NCBI GenBank assembly: GCA_003599475.1
Contig: QZKK01000085.1
Span: 1-64,000 of the forward strand
Origin: Desulfobacteraceae bacterium
Lineage (GTDB): Bacteria; Desulfobacterota; Desulfobacteria; Desulfobacterales; SURF-15
Length of the DNA: 64,000 bases
Direction of reading: 5' to 3'
Shown here: one piece after another, positions 18,210 to 27,237 of the stretch
How the letters are laid out: every line of letters begins with the position of its first letter
Numbering within the stretch: position 1 is the first letter of the stretch
Notes under the pieces: generated by a model
The model's database searches: none
What the model was told of the DNA's origin: nothing
The model's input: the letters and a program-made list of their open reading frames with translations, nothing else
Translations under genes and position numbers: made by a program

Positions 18210-18716
18210 ATGTTTTCGAAGGCATTGAACCGTGTGGACCGGATACTGAGCTTTTTCGAAGATTGGACGCTGTTTATCGCGGTGATCACGGCCCTCATCG
18301 CCCTTTTCTTCAATGTGGTGCTCCGCTACGGATTCAACTATTCTCTGGCGTGGTCGGAAGAACTGGTCCGCGAGGTGATCATATATACGACCTTTATCGG
18401 CTGCAGCGTTGCCGTCAAAGGCCGTTCGTTGATAAAGGTCGACGCCACCGTCCAGCTTCTTCCCCGGCTGAAGGCTCCGCTGACTTTTTTCAGCAACTTT
18501 TGCGTGCTGATATTTGCAGGTTTTATGATCTATTACGGTTTTCTGATGGCTGTCCTTCAGGTTGAAAGCCATCAGAAAACCATCATCCTTGAAATTCCGC
18601 TGGTGTATCTGTATGCCGTCCTGCCCCTGATGGGTATTTTGATGATCTTTCGAATCATCCAAGTGTTCCATCAGGATATTCGGGAAGTGATGAAAATGCG
18701 AACCAGGACGCCCTGA
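18210..18716 (+). CDS. dctQ: TRAP transporter small permease (DctQ family)
   Basis: 168 aa from ATG 18210; an in-frame TTG at 18198 would add four residues. Four membrane helices are visible, beginning WTLFIAVITALIALFFNVVL. FNYSLAWSEELVRE and the cytoplasmic loop are typical of DctQ, the small membrane subunit that pairs with DctM. dctM follows after 24 bp. Confidence 0.9.
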   Translation: MFSKALNRVDRILSFFEDWTLFIAVITALIALFFNVVLRYGFNYSLAWSEELVREVIIYTTFIGCSVAVKGRSLIKVDATVQLLPRLKAPLTFFSNFCVLIFAGFMIYYGFLMAVLQVESHQKTIILEIPLVYLYAVLPLMGILMIFRIIQVFHQDIREVMKMRTRTP

Positions 18717-18740
18717 AGATCAATCGAGAAAGCGTATCCA

Positions 18741-20036
18741 ATGGAAACGAGCCACCTGATCATCTTTCTGATCTTACTGGGGTCCCTGGCAAGCTATGTT
18801 CCGATATTTCTGGGTCTTTTCTTCACCGCTGTGCTGGGCTTCGTGCTCTTTACCGATCTGCCCCTGCTGGTGCTTGCGCAAAGCCTTTTCCGAAGCATGG
18901 ACAACTTCGCATTGGTCGTGGTCCTCTTTTTTATCCTGTGCGGCAACATCATGACAGCCGGGTCCATCGTCGAAAAGCTGATTAAAATGGCAAACTCCCT
19001 TGTCAGCTTTATGCCCGGCGGGCTGGGAATGGCGGGTGTGATCGCCTGCGGACTCTTCGGCGCCATATCCGGTTCCACCGTAGCGACGGTGGTGGCGCTG
19101 GGCGGCTTTATGATTCCTGCCTTGATCAACGAGGGCTATCCAGTCAAATACAGCGTCGGCATCATGACGACCTCCGGGAATCTGGGTGTGATCATTCCTC
19201 CAAGCATCAGCATGATCCTTTATTGCATGATCAGCATGGTATCGCTCGAGGGGCTTTTCCTCACGGGGTTTTTGCCGGGTATCCTGATCATGGTGGGTAC
19301 CTGCATCTATAGTTATCTCGTTTTCAGAAACAACGACACCATTGTCCGTTTGCCCGTTCCGACCCTCAGGGAGTTTGCGGCGATTTTCAAGGAGGGCTTC
19401 TGGTCCCTGATGCTGCCCGTGATCATCTTCGGCGGAATCTTTTCAGGCGCATTCACCGCCAATGAGGCCGCCGTGGTTGCCTGTGTCTATGCCTTCATCG
19501 TTGAGCTTTTCATTCACAAGTCCATGAAACTGAGCCAGGTGAAGCAGATCACCGTGAGTTCCGCCGTTACTTCCGCGACCCTGCTCATCATCGTTGCGGG
19601 TGCCACCTGTTTCGGCCGGTTACTGACCCTGGAAGACATTCCCGGTAAAATCACCGAGGCGGTGCTGTCGGCGATACAGTCCCCGGTCATATTTCTGCTC
19701 GCCATCAACATCCTGCTCCTGATCGTCGGGATGTTTATGGATATTATCTCTGCAACGATGATTTTAGGACCGGTGTTTCTGCCCATGCTGGATGCCTACG
19801 GCATCCACTGGATGCATTTCGGGCTCATCCTGACCGTCAATCTAGCCATCGGCTATTGCACACCTCCGGTAGGGGTCAGCCTCTATATCGCCGGAACCAT
19901 CGTCAACAAAGATGTCATCTTTGTGACCAAAGCGGTCCTGCCGTTCATTTCCATTCAGATGGCTGTACTTCTATTGGTTACCTACATGCCCGATCTGGTA
20001 CTGTGGTTGCCGCGATTGCTGGGGTTTACGGAATAG
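18741..20036 (+). CDS. dctM: TRAP transporter large permease (DctM family)
   Basis: 431 aa, the usual DctM length, with about twelve hydrophobic segments. DctM is the sodium-coupled transport subunit in the inner membrane. MAGVIACGLFGAISGSTVAT and NLGVIIPPSISMILYCMI are family hallmarks, as is the late NLAIGYCTPPVGVSLYIAG. Last gene of dctPQM; a UspA-like gene follows after 43 bp in the same direction. Confidence 0.93.
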   Translation: METSHLIIFLILLGSLASYVPIFLGLFFTAVLGFVLFTDLPLLVLAQSLFRSMDNFALVVVLFFILCGNIMTAGSIVEKLIKMANSLVSFMPGGLGMAGVIACGLFGAISGSTVATVVALGGFMIPALINEGYPVKYSVGIMTTSGNLGVIIPPSISMILYCMISMVSLEGLFLTGFLPGILIMVGTCIYSYLVFRNNDTIVRLPVPTLREFAAIFKEGFWSLMLPVIIFGGIFSGAFTANEAAVVACVYAFIVELFIHKSMKLSQVKQITVSSAVTSATLLIIVAGATCFGRLLTLEDIPGKITEAVLSAIQSPVIFLLAINILLLIVGMFMDIISATMILGPVFLPMLDAYGIHWMHFGLILTVNLAIGYCTPPVGVSLYIAGTIVNKDVIFVTKAVLPFISIQMAVLLLVTYMPDLVLWLPRLLGFTE

Positions 20037-20079
20037 AATACGGGATCTTTTGTAACCCTGAACATTGTGAGGTCTGAAG

Positions 20080-20535
20080 ATGCTTCCCTTGAAAAAGATT
20101 CTCTGCCCGACCGACTTCAGCCAACCGTCCTATGAAGCCTTGAAAGTCGCCGACGAGATGGCACTCCATTTCTCGGCCGAGCTCCTGTTGATGCATGTGG
20201 TTGCACCCATTCCGATGATCCCCATCCATGATGATCCGGTCAGCTTCAACTTGCCCATGTACGAAAAAGAGATGGAAGCTTCCGCCGGCCGATCGATCCG
20301 ACAGGTGGCGGAAGAAAGGGTTTCGAAGCAGGTGCAAACCCGGATTCTCGTCGTTCAGGGAGACCCTGCAGGACAGATCGTCAAGGTCAGCGAAGCCGAG
20401 CAGACCGACATCATCGTGATTGCCACCCACGGATTGACGGGATGGCGTAAGTTCATGTTCGGTTCGGTTACGGAAAAAGTGATCCGGATGGCCACATGCC
20501 CGGTTTTTTCGATCCGGGTACCTGCAAAACGATAG
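20080..20535 (+). CDS. Universal stress protein (UspA family)
   Basis: 151 aa, a single Usp domain. It begins LKKILCPTDFSQPSYEALK and ends with the ATP-binding glycine motif ATHGLTGWRKFMFGSVTEKV, so it probably belongs to the nucleotide-binding Usp class. Usp genes often follow TRAP operons, as here. Substrate or signal unknown. Confidence 0.9.
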   Translation: MLPLKKILCPTDFSQPSYEALKVADEMALHFSAELLLMHVVAPIPMIPIHDDPVSFNLPMYEKEMEASAGRSIRQVAEERVSKQVQTRILVVQGDPAGQIVKVSEAEQTDIIVIATHGLTGWRKFMFGSVTEKVIRMATCPVFSIRVPAKR

Positions 20536-20538
20536 ATT

Positions 20539-20733
20539 TTGAGCGTTCCCGGTTCAGCGTTCAGAGCTGCGACGATGCCGAAGCGGCCAGTTTGACCGAA
20601 AAAGCCCTTAATTGTTTAGAATTTTGGATTTTTAATTTCGAATTTGTTTCGGATTTCGGATTTCGATATTCGGATTTAAACGAAGTTTTCATACAAGAAA
20701 CCCCTGAACGCTCGCATTCCCGGAACCGGATCA
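20539..20733. repeat. Compound intergenic repeat after uspA
   Basis: GAGCGTTCCCGGTTCAGCG with TTCAG at 20539-20567 is mirrored by CCCTGAACGCTCGCATTCCC and GGAACCGG at about 20703-20731. The inner part (about 20618-20690) is a string of TTCGAATTT / TTTCGGATTTCGGATTTCG words. It lies between convergent uspA and the ferredoxin gene. No gene is seen here. Confidence 0.6.
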
Positions 20734-20796
20734 GAGGCAAGAGGGGCATCCCTGGCCCTTGCCGCAAACAAGAACCAGGGAACCATTTTTTCCTGA

Positions 20797-20985
20797 TTAT
20801 GTCTCTTCCACGGTGATTGCGCCTGGCTCACAGACTTCCACGCAGCTTTCACAACCAAGACATTCTTCTGCGTTTACGGGAGATGACTTGCCGTCAACCA
20901 TTTCAAAAACTTCTACGGGGCAGACATCTACGCACTCTTCGCAGCCTTGGCATTTGTCTTCATCGACAGTCGGATTGAAACCCAT
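20797..20985 (-). CDS. 2[4Fe-4S] ferredoxin
   Basis: 62 aa from the ATG at 20985 with AGGAGG eight bases upstream; the frame is open further upstream but without a comparable site. Two cluster motifs, CQGCEECVDVCP and CLGCESCVEVCEPG, give a bacterial-type low-potential electron carrier of the cytoplasm. It is very acidic, as is usual. No redox partner is adjacent, and it has a promoter candidate of its own. Confidence 0.95.
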   Translation of the reverse strand: MGFNPTVDEDKCQGCEECVDVCPVEVFEMVDGKSSPVNAEECLGCESCVEVCEPGAITVEET

Positions 20986-21062
20986 CGAACATGCCTCCTT
21001 TCTTTGAGGATTTAATGTATGGTGAATCACACACCATTTTTCTTTCAATGCAAGCAAAACTC

Positions 21063-21089
21063 CATATACCAATTACCCTACCGAGTCAA
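21063..21089 (-). promoter_or_regulatory. Probable promoter of the ferredoxin gene
   Basis: On the minus strand TTGACT (+ strand 21084-21089) is followed after 15 bases by TATATG (21063-21068), which is preceded by TGG (extended -10). The spacer is short, so this is tentative. Confidence 0.45.
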
Positions 21090-21120
21090 CACTCGTTGTA
21101 AAGTTTTTTTGAGGCAATTT

Positions 21121-22155
21121 TTATCCGGGAAAAAGCTCCGCATGCCAGATCAAGGTATTTGGGTACCGGCGATTCCCGGGGCAAAGAGAGGCAGCGCCTC
21201 CCTTCGGTAGAAAGACCTGAAGGGGAGTTTTACCCCGAACTGCGCGCAGGGTCAATCGGACCCTGGGCCGGACCCTCGGCCGGTTTGATTCAATCTGCTG
21301 CTTGGAACGAAATTCCCCCGAAATCGGAGGGAAGTCATCGATTCGGATTGGTGTCGCCTGCTCTTTTGCTGCGGATTCCGCCAGGCGATCGAGGTGCTCC
21401 CTTATTTCCATGACGCTTTCCTGCGCCACCGGGATACAAATCGGTTCGAGATCGAATCCGGCAACCGGATAATCCCGAGGGATATCTTCGAGAATTTCTT
21501 CGAAGGCCGCTTTCGACAGAGTGACATACGAGGGCGTCCTCTGATCGTCCTGCGCCAAAAGAAGAGACCACGGCTTCCTCCGTGCCGAAAGGAGTTCGGA
21601 ATCGGGGGCTCCTCCAGATCGGAACCATGAGCCGGGATTCTTTTCACCGGGAGCCGGCTCGCCTTTCAGGCTTCCCAACAGATCGGTCTCCATTTCCTCG
21701 ATCCGTCTGAAATTTTCCCGGATTTCGTCCTGCTGCAGATCGTTTTCCTGGGCAAAGAGCAGAAAGAGCCGAGCCGCCATCAGCGGGTCGATTCCGAGGC
21801 TTTTTTCGGCATCTTCCCGGGAATTGCGCCTGATTTGATCACGGATCGTAAACGCGCTCGATTCCTTCAGGGAACCGGGGCCGGCCTGAAATCGGCCAGA
21901 ATCTCTGTTCCACGGGAAATGATTTTCAGCCCATTTCCTGTAAGATTTCGACAAGCTCAGAAGCTCGGTGTTCCGCTCCATTACCGGGATGCGGATACAG
22001 ATCCTGCCGGCCGCTTCCCATCGCTTCATTTTTTCGGGGACGGCATCCTGCAGCGGCTGATAAATGACAAGCGGACCGAAAAGAACCGACAGCAGCTCTG
22101 CCGCGGGGGAGGAAATGTATGTGGAGGGGAACAGGGTCGTTTGCATCTCAGTCAT
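21121..22155 (-). CDS. Unknown protein downstream of tmk
   Basis: 344 aa, not recognised. It has no signal peptide or membrane helix. It begins MTEMQTTLFPSTYISSPAAE and has a long charged middle with Pro/Gly-rich stretches. The helical MAARLFLLFAQENDLQQDEI segment looks ordered. The last 60 residues are Arg/Pro-rich. It overlaps the end of tmk by eight bases, so it belongs to the surE-HD-tmk operon and may share a housekeeping context. No function is proposed. Confidence 0.75.
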   Translation of the reverse strand: MTEMQTTLFPSTYISSPAAELLSVLFGPLVIYQPLQDAVPEKMKRWEAAGRICIRIPVMERNTELLSLSKSYRKWAENHFPWNRDSGRFQAGPGSLKESSAFTIRDQIRRNSREDAEKSLGIDPLMAARLFLLFAQENDLQQDEIRENFRRIEEMETDLLGSLKGEPAPGEKNPGSWFRSGGAPDSELLSARRKPWSLLLAQDDQRTPSYVTLSKAAFEEILEDIPRDYPVAGFDLEPICIPVAQESVMEIREHLDRLAESAAKEQATPIRIDDFPPISGEFRSKQQIESNRPRVRPRVRLTLRAVRGKTPLQVFLPKGGAASLCPGNRRYPNTLIWHAELFPG

Positions 22156-22780
22156 AGAGGGCCGTCAGGATCTTCAGGAGATCGTTTTTCACCGCTTCTT
22201 CCGATTTTCGGGCATCGATGATGCGAAACCGATTCGGTTCCTGTTTTGCCAGGGTAAGATACCCACTCCTCACCGCCTCATGAAATCCGATGCTCTCTCT
22301 TTCGAAACGAGTTTCCACATTGGTTCGAGTTCCGTTTTCGATCTGTTTCCAGGCCCGGGCGAGTCCTTCCTCGGGGGGTAGATCGAAAAGAAAAGTGATA
22401 TCCGGCTGCATTCCATCCAGTAAAATCCGGTGAAGGTCCTGTATCATCCGAATGTCGATGCCCCGGGCAAACCCCTGATAAACCAGAGTGGCATCGAAGA
22501 ATCGATCGCAAAGAACGGTGCCGCCGGCCAGCAGTGTGGGGCTGATGATCTCTTTGACGTGCTGTACGCGATCCGCCGTATAGAGAAGAAGTTCCGTTGT
22601 GGGATCGAGCGTTCTGTTTTCCGGGTCCAGGAGAATCGATCGGATGTGTTTTCCGATCCGGGTGGCTCCCGGTTCTCGGGTGACCTTCACCATATTCCCG
22701 CGTTTTCGAAGAAACTCGGCGATATGGTTCAATTGGGTCGTTTTCCCGGAGCCCTCGATCCCTTCCAGAGTAATGAACAT
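22148..22780 (-). CDS. tmk: Thymidylate kinase
   Basis: 210 aa, the usual length. It phosphorylates dTMP to dTDP in the cytoplasm. P-loop EGIEGSGKTTQ is at about 7-17, the DRF motif with VLCDRFFDATLVYQG is central, and RKSEE is near the C-terminus. It begins one base after the upstream HD gene ends and overlaps the following unknown gene. Confidence 0.96.
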   Translation of the reverse strand: MFITLEGIEGSGKTTQLNHIAEFLRKRGNMVKVTREPGATRIGKHIRSILLDPENRTLDPTTELLLYTADRVQHVKEIISPTLLAGGTVLCDRFFDATLVYQGFARGIDIRMIQDLHRILLDGMQPDITFLFDLPPEEGLARAWKQIENGTRTNVETRFERESIGFHEAVRSGYLTLAKQEPNRFRIIDARKSEEAVKNDLLKILTALYD

Positions 22781-23731
22781 CTATGCCTGTTTTCCTTTGT
22801 AAAAATGACGACCCCAGATTCGATGGTAAGAAGTCCAGGTTGCACTCGAATCCTCGGCAGCCATGAAATCCCGAATGCCGTTCACTTTCGAATCGATTTC
22901 ATCGATGTAATTGAGCAGTACGGCCTCCAGGGTTTTAGGCGGCTCGGGAGAGCCGAAATTCTGCGCACCATGGTGGCTGACGATCATATGCCGGATGAGA
23001 TGGGCGGTTTCTTCCGGAAAGCCATCGATTTCCGCCAGTTTTTCATCCAGGAGCCGAAGGCCGATAACGATGTGGCTCAAAAGCCTTCCCTCATCGGAGT
23101 AGTCGATGTTGAAGCGATAGTCGAACTCCTGGATTTTTCCCATGTCATGGAAAACGACGCCGGTGAGAAGAAGATCCATATCGACACCGCTGTAATGTCC
23201 GGCAATCCGTTCGACCAATATCGCCATCGAGAGCGTATGCTCCAGAAGCCCCCCGATGAAAGCGTGATGCATCCGCTTGGCCGCCGGTGCGGCTTTGAAC
23301 CTGGCAACCAGAGACTCGTCCCGCCAGAGGGCGGCGAGCAGGGTTTTCAGGCAGTCGGTCTTTACCTCGTTTGTGATCTTTACCAGCCGGTCGAACATGC
23401 CGTCGATGTTGTGCGATGTCTTCGGGAGAAAGTCGGCCGGATCGATCGTGGCCGAGTCGCACTTTTCGATGTTTTTGATTACAAGCTGCAGTGCACCCCG
23501 GTATTCGCCTGCGGCGCCTCGAATCGCCACGACGTCCCCCAGGCCCACCAGCGCGGAAACCTTGTCCGCGTTGTCCCAGATCACCCCCTGAATGCTCCCG
23601 GTCCGATCGGCCAGTTTGACGTTGAGGTAGCCTTTCCCGTCTCTTTTCAACATCATGACCTTCTCGGAGAGAACGAAAACATCTTCGATGGTCTCACCCA
23701 TCTTTATGCAGTTGCAAAATATTTTCTTCAT
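22781..23731 (-). CDS. YhaM-like OB-fold/HD-domain 3'-5' exoribonuclease
   Basis: 316 aa. The N-terminal OB-type nucleic-acid-binding domain (about 1-95: GYLNVKLADRTGSIQGVIWD) is followed by an HD hydrolase domain (about 160-290) with HTLSMAIL, FHDMGKI and HMIVSHHG. This architecture is that of YhaM/CBF1-type 3'-5' exoribonucleases. It overlaps the end of surE by 38 bp and abuts tmk. Confidence 0.88.
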   Translation of the reverse strand: MKKIFCNCIKMGETIEDVFVLSEKVMMLKRDGKGYLNVKLADRTGSIQGVIWDNADKVSALVGLGDVVAIRGAAGEYRGALQLVIKNIEKCDSATIDPADFLPKTSHNIDGMFDRLVKITNEVKTDCLKTLLAALWRDESLVARFKAAPAAKRMHHAFIGGLLEHTLSMAILVERIAGHYSGVDMDLLLTGVVFHDMGKIQEFDYRFNIDYSDEGRLLSHIVIGLRLLDEKLAEIDGFPEETAHLIRHMIVSHHGAQNFGSPEPPKTLEAVLLNYIDEIDSKVNGIRDFMAAEDSSATWTSYHRIWGRHFYKGKQA

Positions 23732-24503
23732 CGCAGATCCCTTCCTGGAGAGACATTTTCCACGATTTCACCGCCTCGATTGCAGCATAATCGGTGGTGT
23801 CGCACTTGATGGGGGTAATGGAGATGAATCGCTGCCTCAAGGCATCTCCATCGATTTCGGAGTCATCCGTAAACGGCTGCATGTCACATCCCTGCCAGTA
23901 GTAGGTGCGGTCCCGGGGATCCTTTCTTTTCTCGAAATATTCCGAAAAAAGAGCGACTCCCTGCCTGCTGATCCGGATTCCCCGGATAGCCCCCGAAGAA
24001 CAGTCGGGAATGTTGACATTGAGAAACGTTCCAAAGGGCAGCCCGCGTTGAAATATCCGTTCCGAAAGGAGCTCTGTGAATGCTGCAGCATCCTCATAGC
24101 AGGCGATCGTGCCCCCCTGCACCGATACGGCCGCTGCGGCGATTCCGTTCAAAGCCGCTTCCCTGGCACCTGCCACGGTTCCGGAGTAGTTGATGTTGAT
24201 CCCGACGTTGATGCCGGCGTTGATGCCGGAAATGACCAGATCCGGCCTATATCGCAGAATCTCCAAAACACCCAGTTTGATGCAGTCGGCGGGTGTTCCG
24301 GTCACCGCAAAGCCGCGGAAGCCGTTTCCGACCGCGACTTCAAAAGCCCGAAGCGGTCTGTCGAGGGTGATGCCGTGTCCGATGGCGCTCCGCTCCCGAT
24401 CCGGGGCCACCACCGTTACGGTATGTTTCCGTGAGAATCGTCGATAGAGAGCCCAAAGGCCCTCTGAATGGATGCCGTCGTCGTTTGTAAGCAAAATTTG
24501 CAT
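23694..24503 (-). CDS. surE: 5'/3'-nucleotidase SurE
   Basis: 269 aa from the ATG at 24503, giving the canonical start MQILLTNDDG with metal-binding Asp-Asp; 20 extra codons upstream are open but not SurE-like. Other family motifs are VVAPDRERSAIGHGIT, GTPADCIKLG and ISGINAGINVG. It hydrolyses nucleoside monophosphates. It is the first gene of the minus-strand operon and its last 13 codons overlap the HD gene. Confidence 0.95.
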   Translation of the reverse strand: MQILLTNDDGIHSEGLWALYRRFSRKHTVTVVAPDRERSAIGHGITLDRPLRAFEVAVGNGFRGFAVTGTPADCIKLGVLEILRYRPDLVISGINAGINVGININYSGTVAGAREAALNGIAAAAVSVQGGTIACYEDAAAFTELLSERIFQRGLPFGTFLNVNIPDCSSGAIRGIRISRQGVALFSEYFEKRKDPRDRTYYWQGCDMQPFTDDSEIDGDALRQRFISITPIKCDTTDYAAIEAVKSWKMSLQEGICDEENILQLHKDG

Positions 24504-24608
24504 GATCGTGCTGAAGGCGTTATCAGATACTCGAATCCGAACCCAGTCGATTTTATACACCATGTTTTCCTTTAATGGAAGAACGGGTTACCCGTCCGCA
24601 ACTACTTC

Positions 24609-24637
24609 TTGACATTTCCATTCGACTTGGCTTTTAT
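24609..24637 (+). promoter_or_regulatory. Possible promoter of lptD
   Basis: Perfect TTGACA (24609-24614), 17-base spacer, then the weak TTTTAT (24632-24637); TATAGT three bases later would need a 20-base spacer. It lies 42 bases before the lptD start in the surE-lptD divergent gap. Confidence 0.45.
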
Positions 24638-24678
24638 AGTCCGAACCATAAACTCCATCGCCGGGGCAGAAGTTGTAA

Positions 24679-27006
24679 ATGATACCTCCATTGCGCATTG
24701 GTTCGAATCAATTCGGTATTCACCTTCCGCTTTCAATCGCCTTGATTTTGATTGCAGTGGTTTTCGGATGGATACAGCCCGAAAAAGTCTGTGCCCAGAT
24801 CGGAGCCCCGATCGAAGAAGATCCCGACAAGCCATGGCTGATCGAAGCCGATGAGGTTGGATACGATCAGGCGACAGAGCAGTATATCGCCCGGGGGAAT
24901 GTGACGATCCGAAAAATGGATGTCAACCTCTCCGCCGATTATGTCGAGTTCGATCACAAGGCCATGAGGGCGGTTGCCGTAGGCGATGTGGTCATGTACA
25001 CGGGGGAGGATATTCTCATCGGTAACAGTATCGATATCGATCTGGCCACTCAAACCGGAACCATCTATCAGGGCTCGCTTTTCATCAAGGAAAGCCATTT
25101 CTACATCAAAGGGGATAAGCTTCAAAAAACAGGCAAGGACAGCTATGCTGCAGAGAGCGCGACCATCTCTTCCTGCGACAGCCTGTCTCCGGCCTGGAAA
25201 ATCACCGGCAGGAAACTCAACGTGAGGCTGGAGGGTTACGGCACCGTTCGCCACGGGATGCTGTGGGCGCGGAATGTGCCGGTCCTGTATTCCCCCTTCC
25301 TCGCCTTTCCCACCAAACGGAAGCGGCAGACCGGATTTCTCCCCCCCCAATTCGGAAGCTCCAGCCGGAACGGTTTTTTCTATATCCAGCCTTTCTTCTG
25401 GGCCATCAACGAAAGCTCCGATGCCACCTTCTTCTGGCACCATCTGCCGGACCGGGGGGAGAAAGTCGGGGGGGAATATCGCTATATCCTGAACGACGGC
25501 TCCAAGGGCTCGCTCATGTTCGATTTTCTTGAGGATTCGCAGATCGACGACGGACAGCCGGAAAATACAAATCAATGGGGTTTTTCCGATATCGACGGCA
25601 TCCGTCCCAACAACGATCGCTACTGGTTCCGGATGAAAGCCGATCAGTCGCTTCCCTATGATTTTTCCGCCAAGCTGGATCTCGATATCGTCAGCGACCA
25701 GGATTACCTGGTCGAGTTTGAAACCGGAGAAACCGGCTTCGAGTGGACCAACGCCTACTTCGAAGAGACATTCGGAAGGGGGCTGGACGACTTCAACGAA
25801 CGCATTCGAAGAAACCAGTTGAACATCCGAAAGGGTTGGGACAAATTCGATCTCAACGCGACAGCCCTCTGGTATGACGACGTATTGACCCGGCGCCAGA
25901 GCGAGGTCGATCAGACCCTCCAGAGCCTGCCGGTCATCAATTTCAACGGCACACGCCAGCCGCTGCTCGTCGAGCCGCTCTATTTCGACTTGGATACGGA
26001 ATACATTCATTATTATCGGGAAGACGGCGATACCCTGCAGCGGACCGATCTGAACCCCCGCCTCTATCTTCCGCTTCGCTTCCGCAACTATTTCAGCTTC
26101 GAACCTTCTCTCGGGCTGCGGGAAACCCTATACTATCAGGACCGGATCGAAACCCCTTCCACGGACGAAGAGCGGTTCGCTCATCGTGAAATATTCGATT
26201 TCAGAGCCGATTTTCTGACCGAGTTTTTCAATGTTTTTCGTTTGGATTTTGCGGGCATCGATCGGATCAAACACAACATCCGGCCGCAGGTCGTTTACAG
26301 CTACACCCCCAGGGTGGATCAGGACGATCTGCCCGCGTTCGACGATACGGATCGAATCGGCGAGCAGAATTCGGTCAATTATTCGCTGACCACCTCCCTG
26401 ACCTCCCGATCCGCCAGGCAGATCCCGGAAGCAGCGAAAAAGGATCCGGCTGAGGAGGGAGAGGGCGAGGAAGTCAAGCCCGAGTATGACTACCAGGAAT
26501 TCCTTCGTCTTCGACTGGACCAGACCTATGACATCAAGGCAGCCCTGGATGACCGGCCCCGGCCTTTTTCCACCGTCAATGCGCGTCTCGATTTCATACC
26601 TTTTCGATATCTCTCCTTCGAGGGGACGGCTTCATTCGATCCGTATGAATCGGAGCTCGTGGAACACAATACGGCAATGACTCTGTCCGATGTGCGCGGA
26701 GACCGGTTTCTCCTGGAACACCGGTTTACAAAGGACTCGAGCGAATCCATCTATTTCGATGGCCGATTGAAAATAATCGATCAGCTTTTCGCCTTCGGCG
26801 CTTACGAGCAGAATCTATTGGACAATGTCCGGATTCAGTCCAGCCTGGGCGGCAGCTACACGGCTCAATGCTGGTCCTTTGACCTCCGGTACATCGATGA
26901 GGTCACGGACCGGCGATACGAATTTGTCATCACCCTGCATGGCCTGGGACAATTCAGAAGAGGCTTCATGGGGCGTGTCGTCGAAAGCCCCCTCAATATC
27001 CTGTAG
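24679..27006 (+). CDS. lptD: LPS-assembly outer-membrane protein LptD
   Basis: 775 aa, the usual size. Signal peptide (about 1-39, ending VCAQ). The OstA/LptA-like jellyroll is at about 50-200: LIEADEVGYDQATEQYIARG and NVTIRKMDVNLSADYVEF. The large C-terminal beta-barrel includes the segment VPVLYSPFLAFPTKRKRQTG that marks LptD. It inserts LPS into the outer leaflet together with LptE, which is not seen here. The cysteine pairs of E. coli LptD are not obvious. It stands alone, divergent from surE. Confidence 0.92.
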   Translation: MIPPLRIGSNQFGIHLPLSIALILIAVVFGWIQPEKVCAQIGAPIEEDPDKPWLIEADEVGYDQATEQYIARGNVTIRKMDVNLSADYVEFDHKAMRAVAVGDVVMYTGEDILIGNSIDIDLATQTGTIYQGSLFIKESHFYIKGDKLQKTGKDSYAAESATISSCDSLSPAWKITGRKLNVRLEGYGTVRHGMLWARNVPVLYSPFLAFPTKRKRQTGFLPPQFGSSSRNGFFYIQPFFWAINESSDATFFWHHLPDRGEKVGGEYRYILNDGSKGSLMFDFLEDSQIDDGQPENTNQWGFSDIDGIRPNNDRYWFRMKADQSLPYDFSAKLDLDIVSDQDYLVEFETGETGFEWTNAYFEETFGRGLDDFNERIRRNQLNIRKGWDKFDLNATALWYDDVLTRRQSEVDQTLQSLPVINFNGTRQPLLVEPLYFDLDTEYIHYYREDGDTLQRTDLNPRLYLPLRFRNYFSFEPSLGLRETLYYQDRIETPSTDEERFAHREIFDFRADFLTEFFNVFRLDFAGIDRIKHNIRPQVVYSYTPRVDQDDLPAFDDTDRIGEQNSVNYSLTTSLTSRSARQIPEAAKKDPAEEGEGEEVKPEYDYQEFLRLRLDQTYDIKAALDDRPRPFSTVNARLDFIPFRYLSFEGTASFDPYESELVEHNTAMTLSDVRGDRFLLEHRFTKDSSESIYFDGRLKIIDQLFAFGAYEQNLLDNVRIQSSLGGSYTAQCWSFDLRYIDEVTDRRYEFVITLHGLGQFRRGFMGRVVESPLNIL

Positions 27007-27012
27007 GTCAAA

Positions 27013-27200
27013 GCATGCTGGATGCTGGATACTTGTTGCTGGATAACGGGTCGTTTTATGCTGCCATCTTTAGTTAGGATCTTTCAAGAATTCTGGCAGT
27101 TTGGTCATTTATTTTGCCCATCGCGCGATCATGATGTGATGTTTACTGACAGGCCTCTTTCTCCAGCATCCAGCATCTCTTTCTCCAGCATCCAGCATCT
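27013..27200. repeat. CCAGCATC inverted word repeat
   Basis: GCATGCTGGATGCTGGATAC at the left is mirrored by CTCCAGCATCCAGCATCTCT, repeated twice, at the right (27170-27200). Unrelated DNA lies between. It fills the 231-bp gap between lptD and the sugar kinase; no gene is seen there. Confidence 0.75.
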
Positions 27201-27237
27201 TTGCGCTTTCAACTGTAAGCTCAAGTGAGGTCAGCCA

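Noticed and set aside
20738..20765. GGCAAGAGGGG...CCCTTGCC as terminator for uspA or the ferredoxin gene
   Set aside because: The stem has a bulge and a 10-base loop, and is not followed by a T run on either strand.
22430..23809. Long plus-strand open frame (459 codons) opposite tmk and the HD gene
   Set aside because: It is a shadow of two well-supported genes; its translation has no recognisable domain and no suitable ribosome site.
24733..26010. 425-codon minus-strand frame opposite lptD
   Set aside because: Antisense shadow of lptD with no family resemblance.
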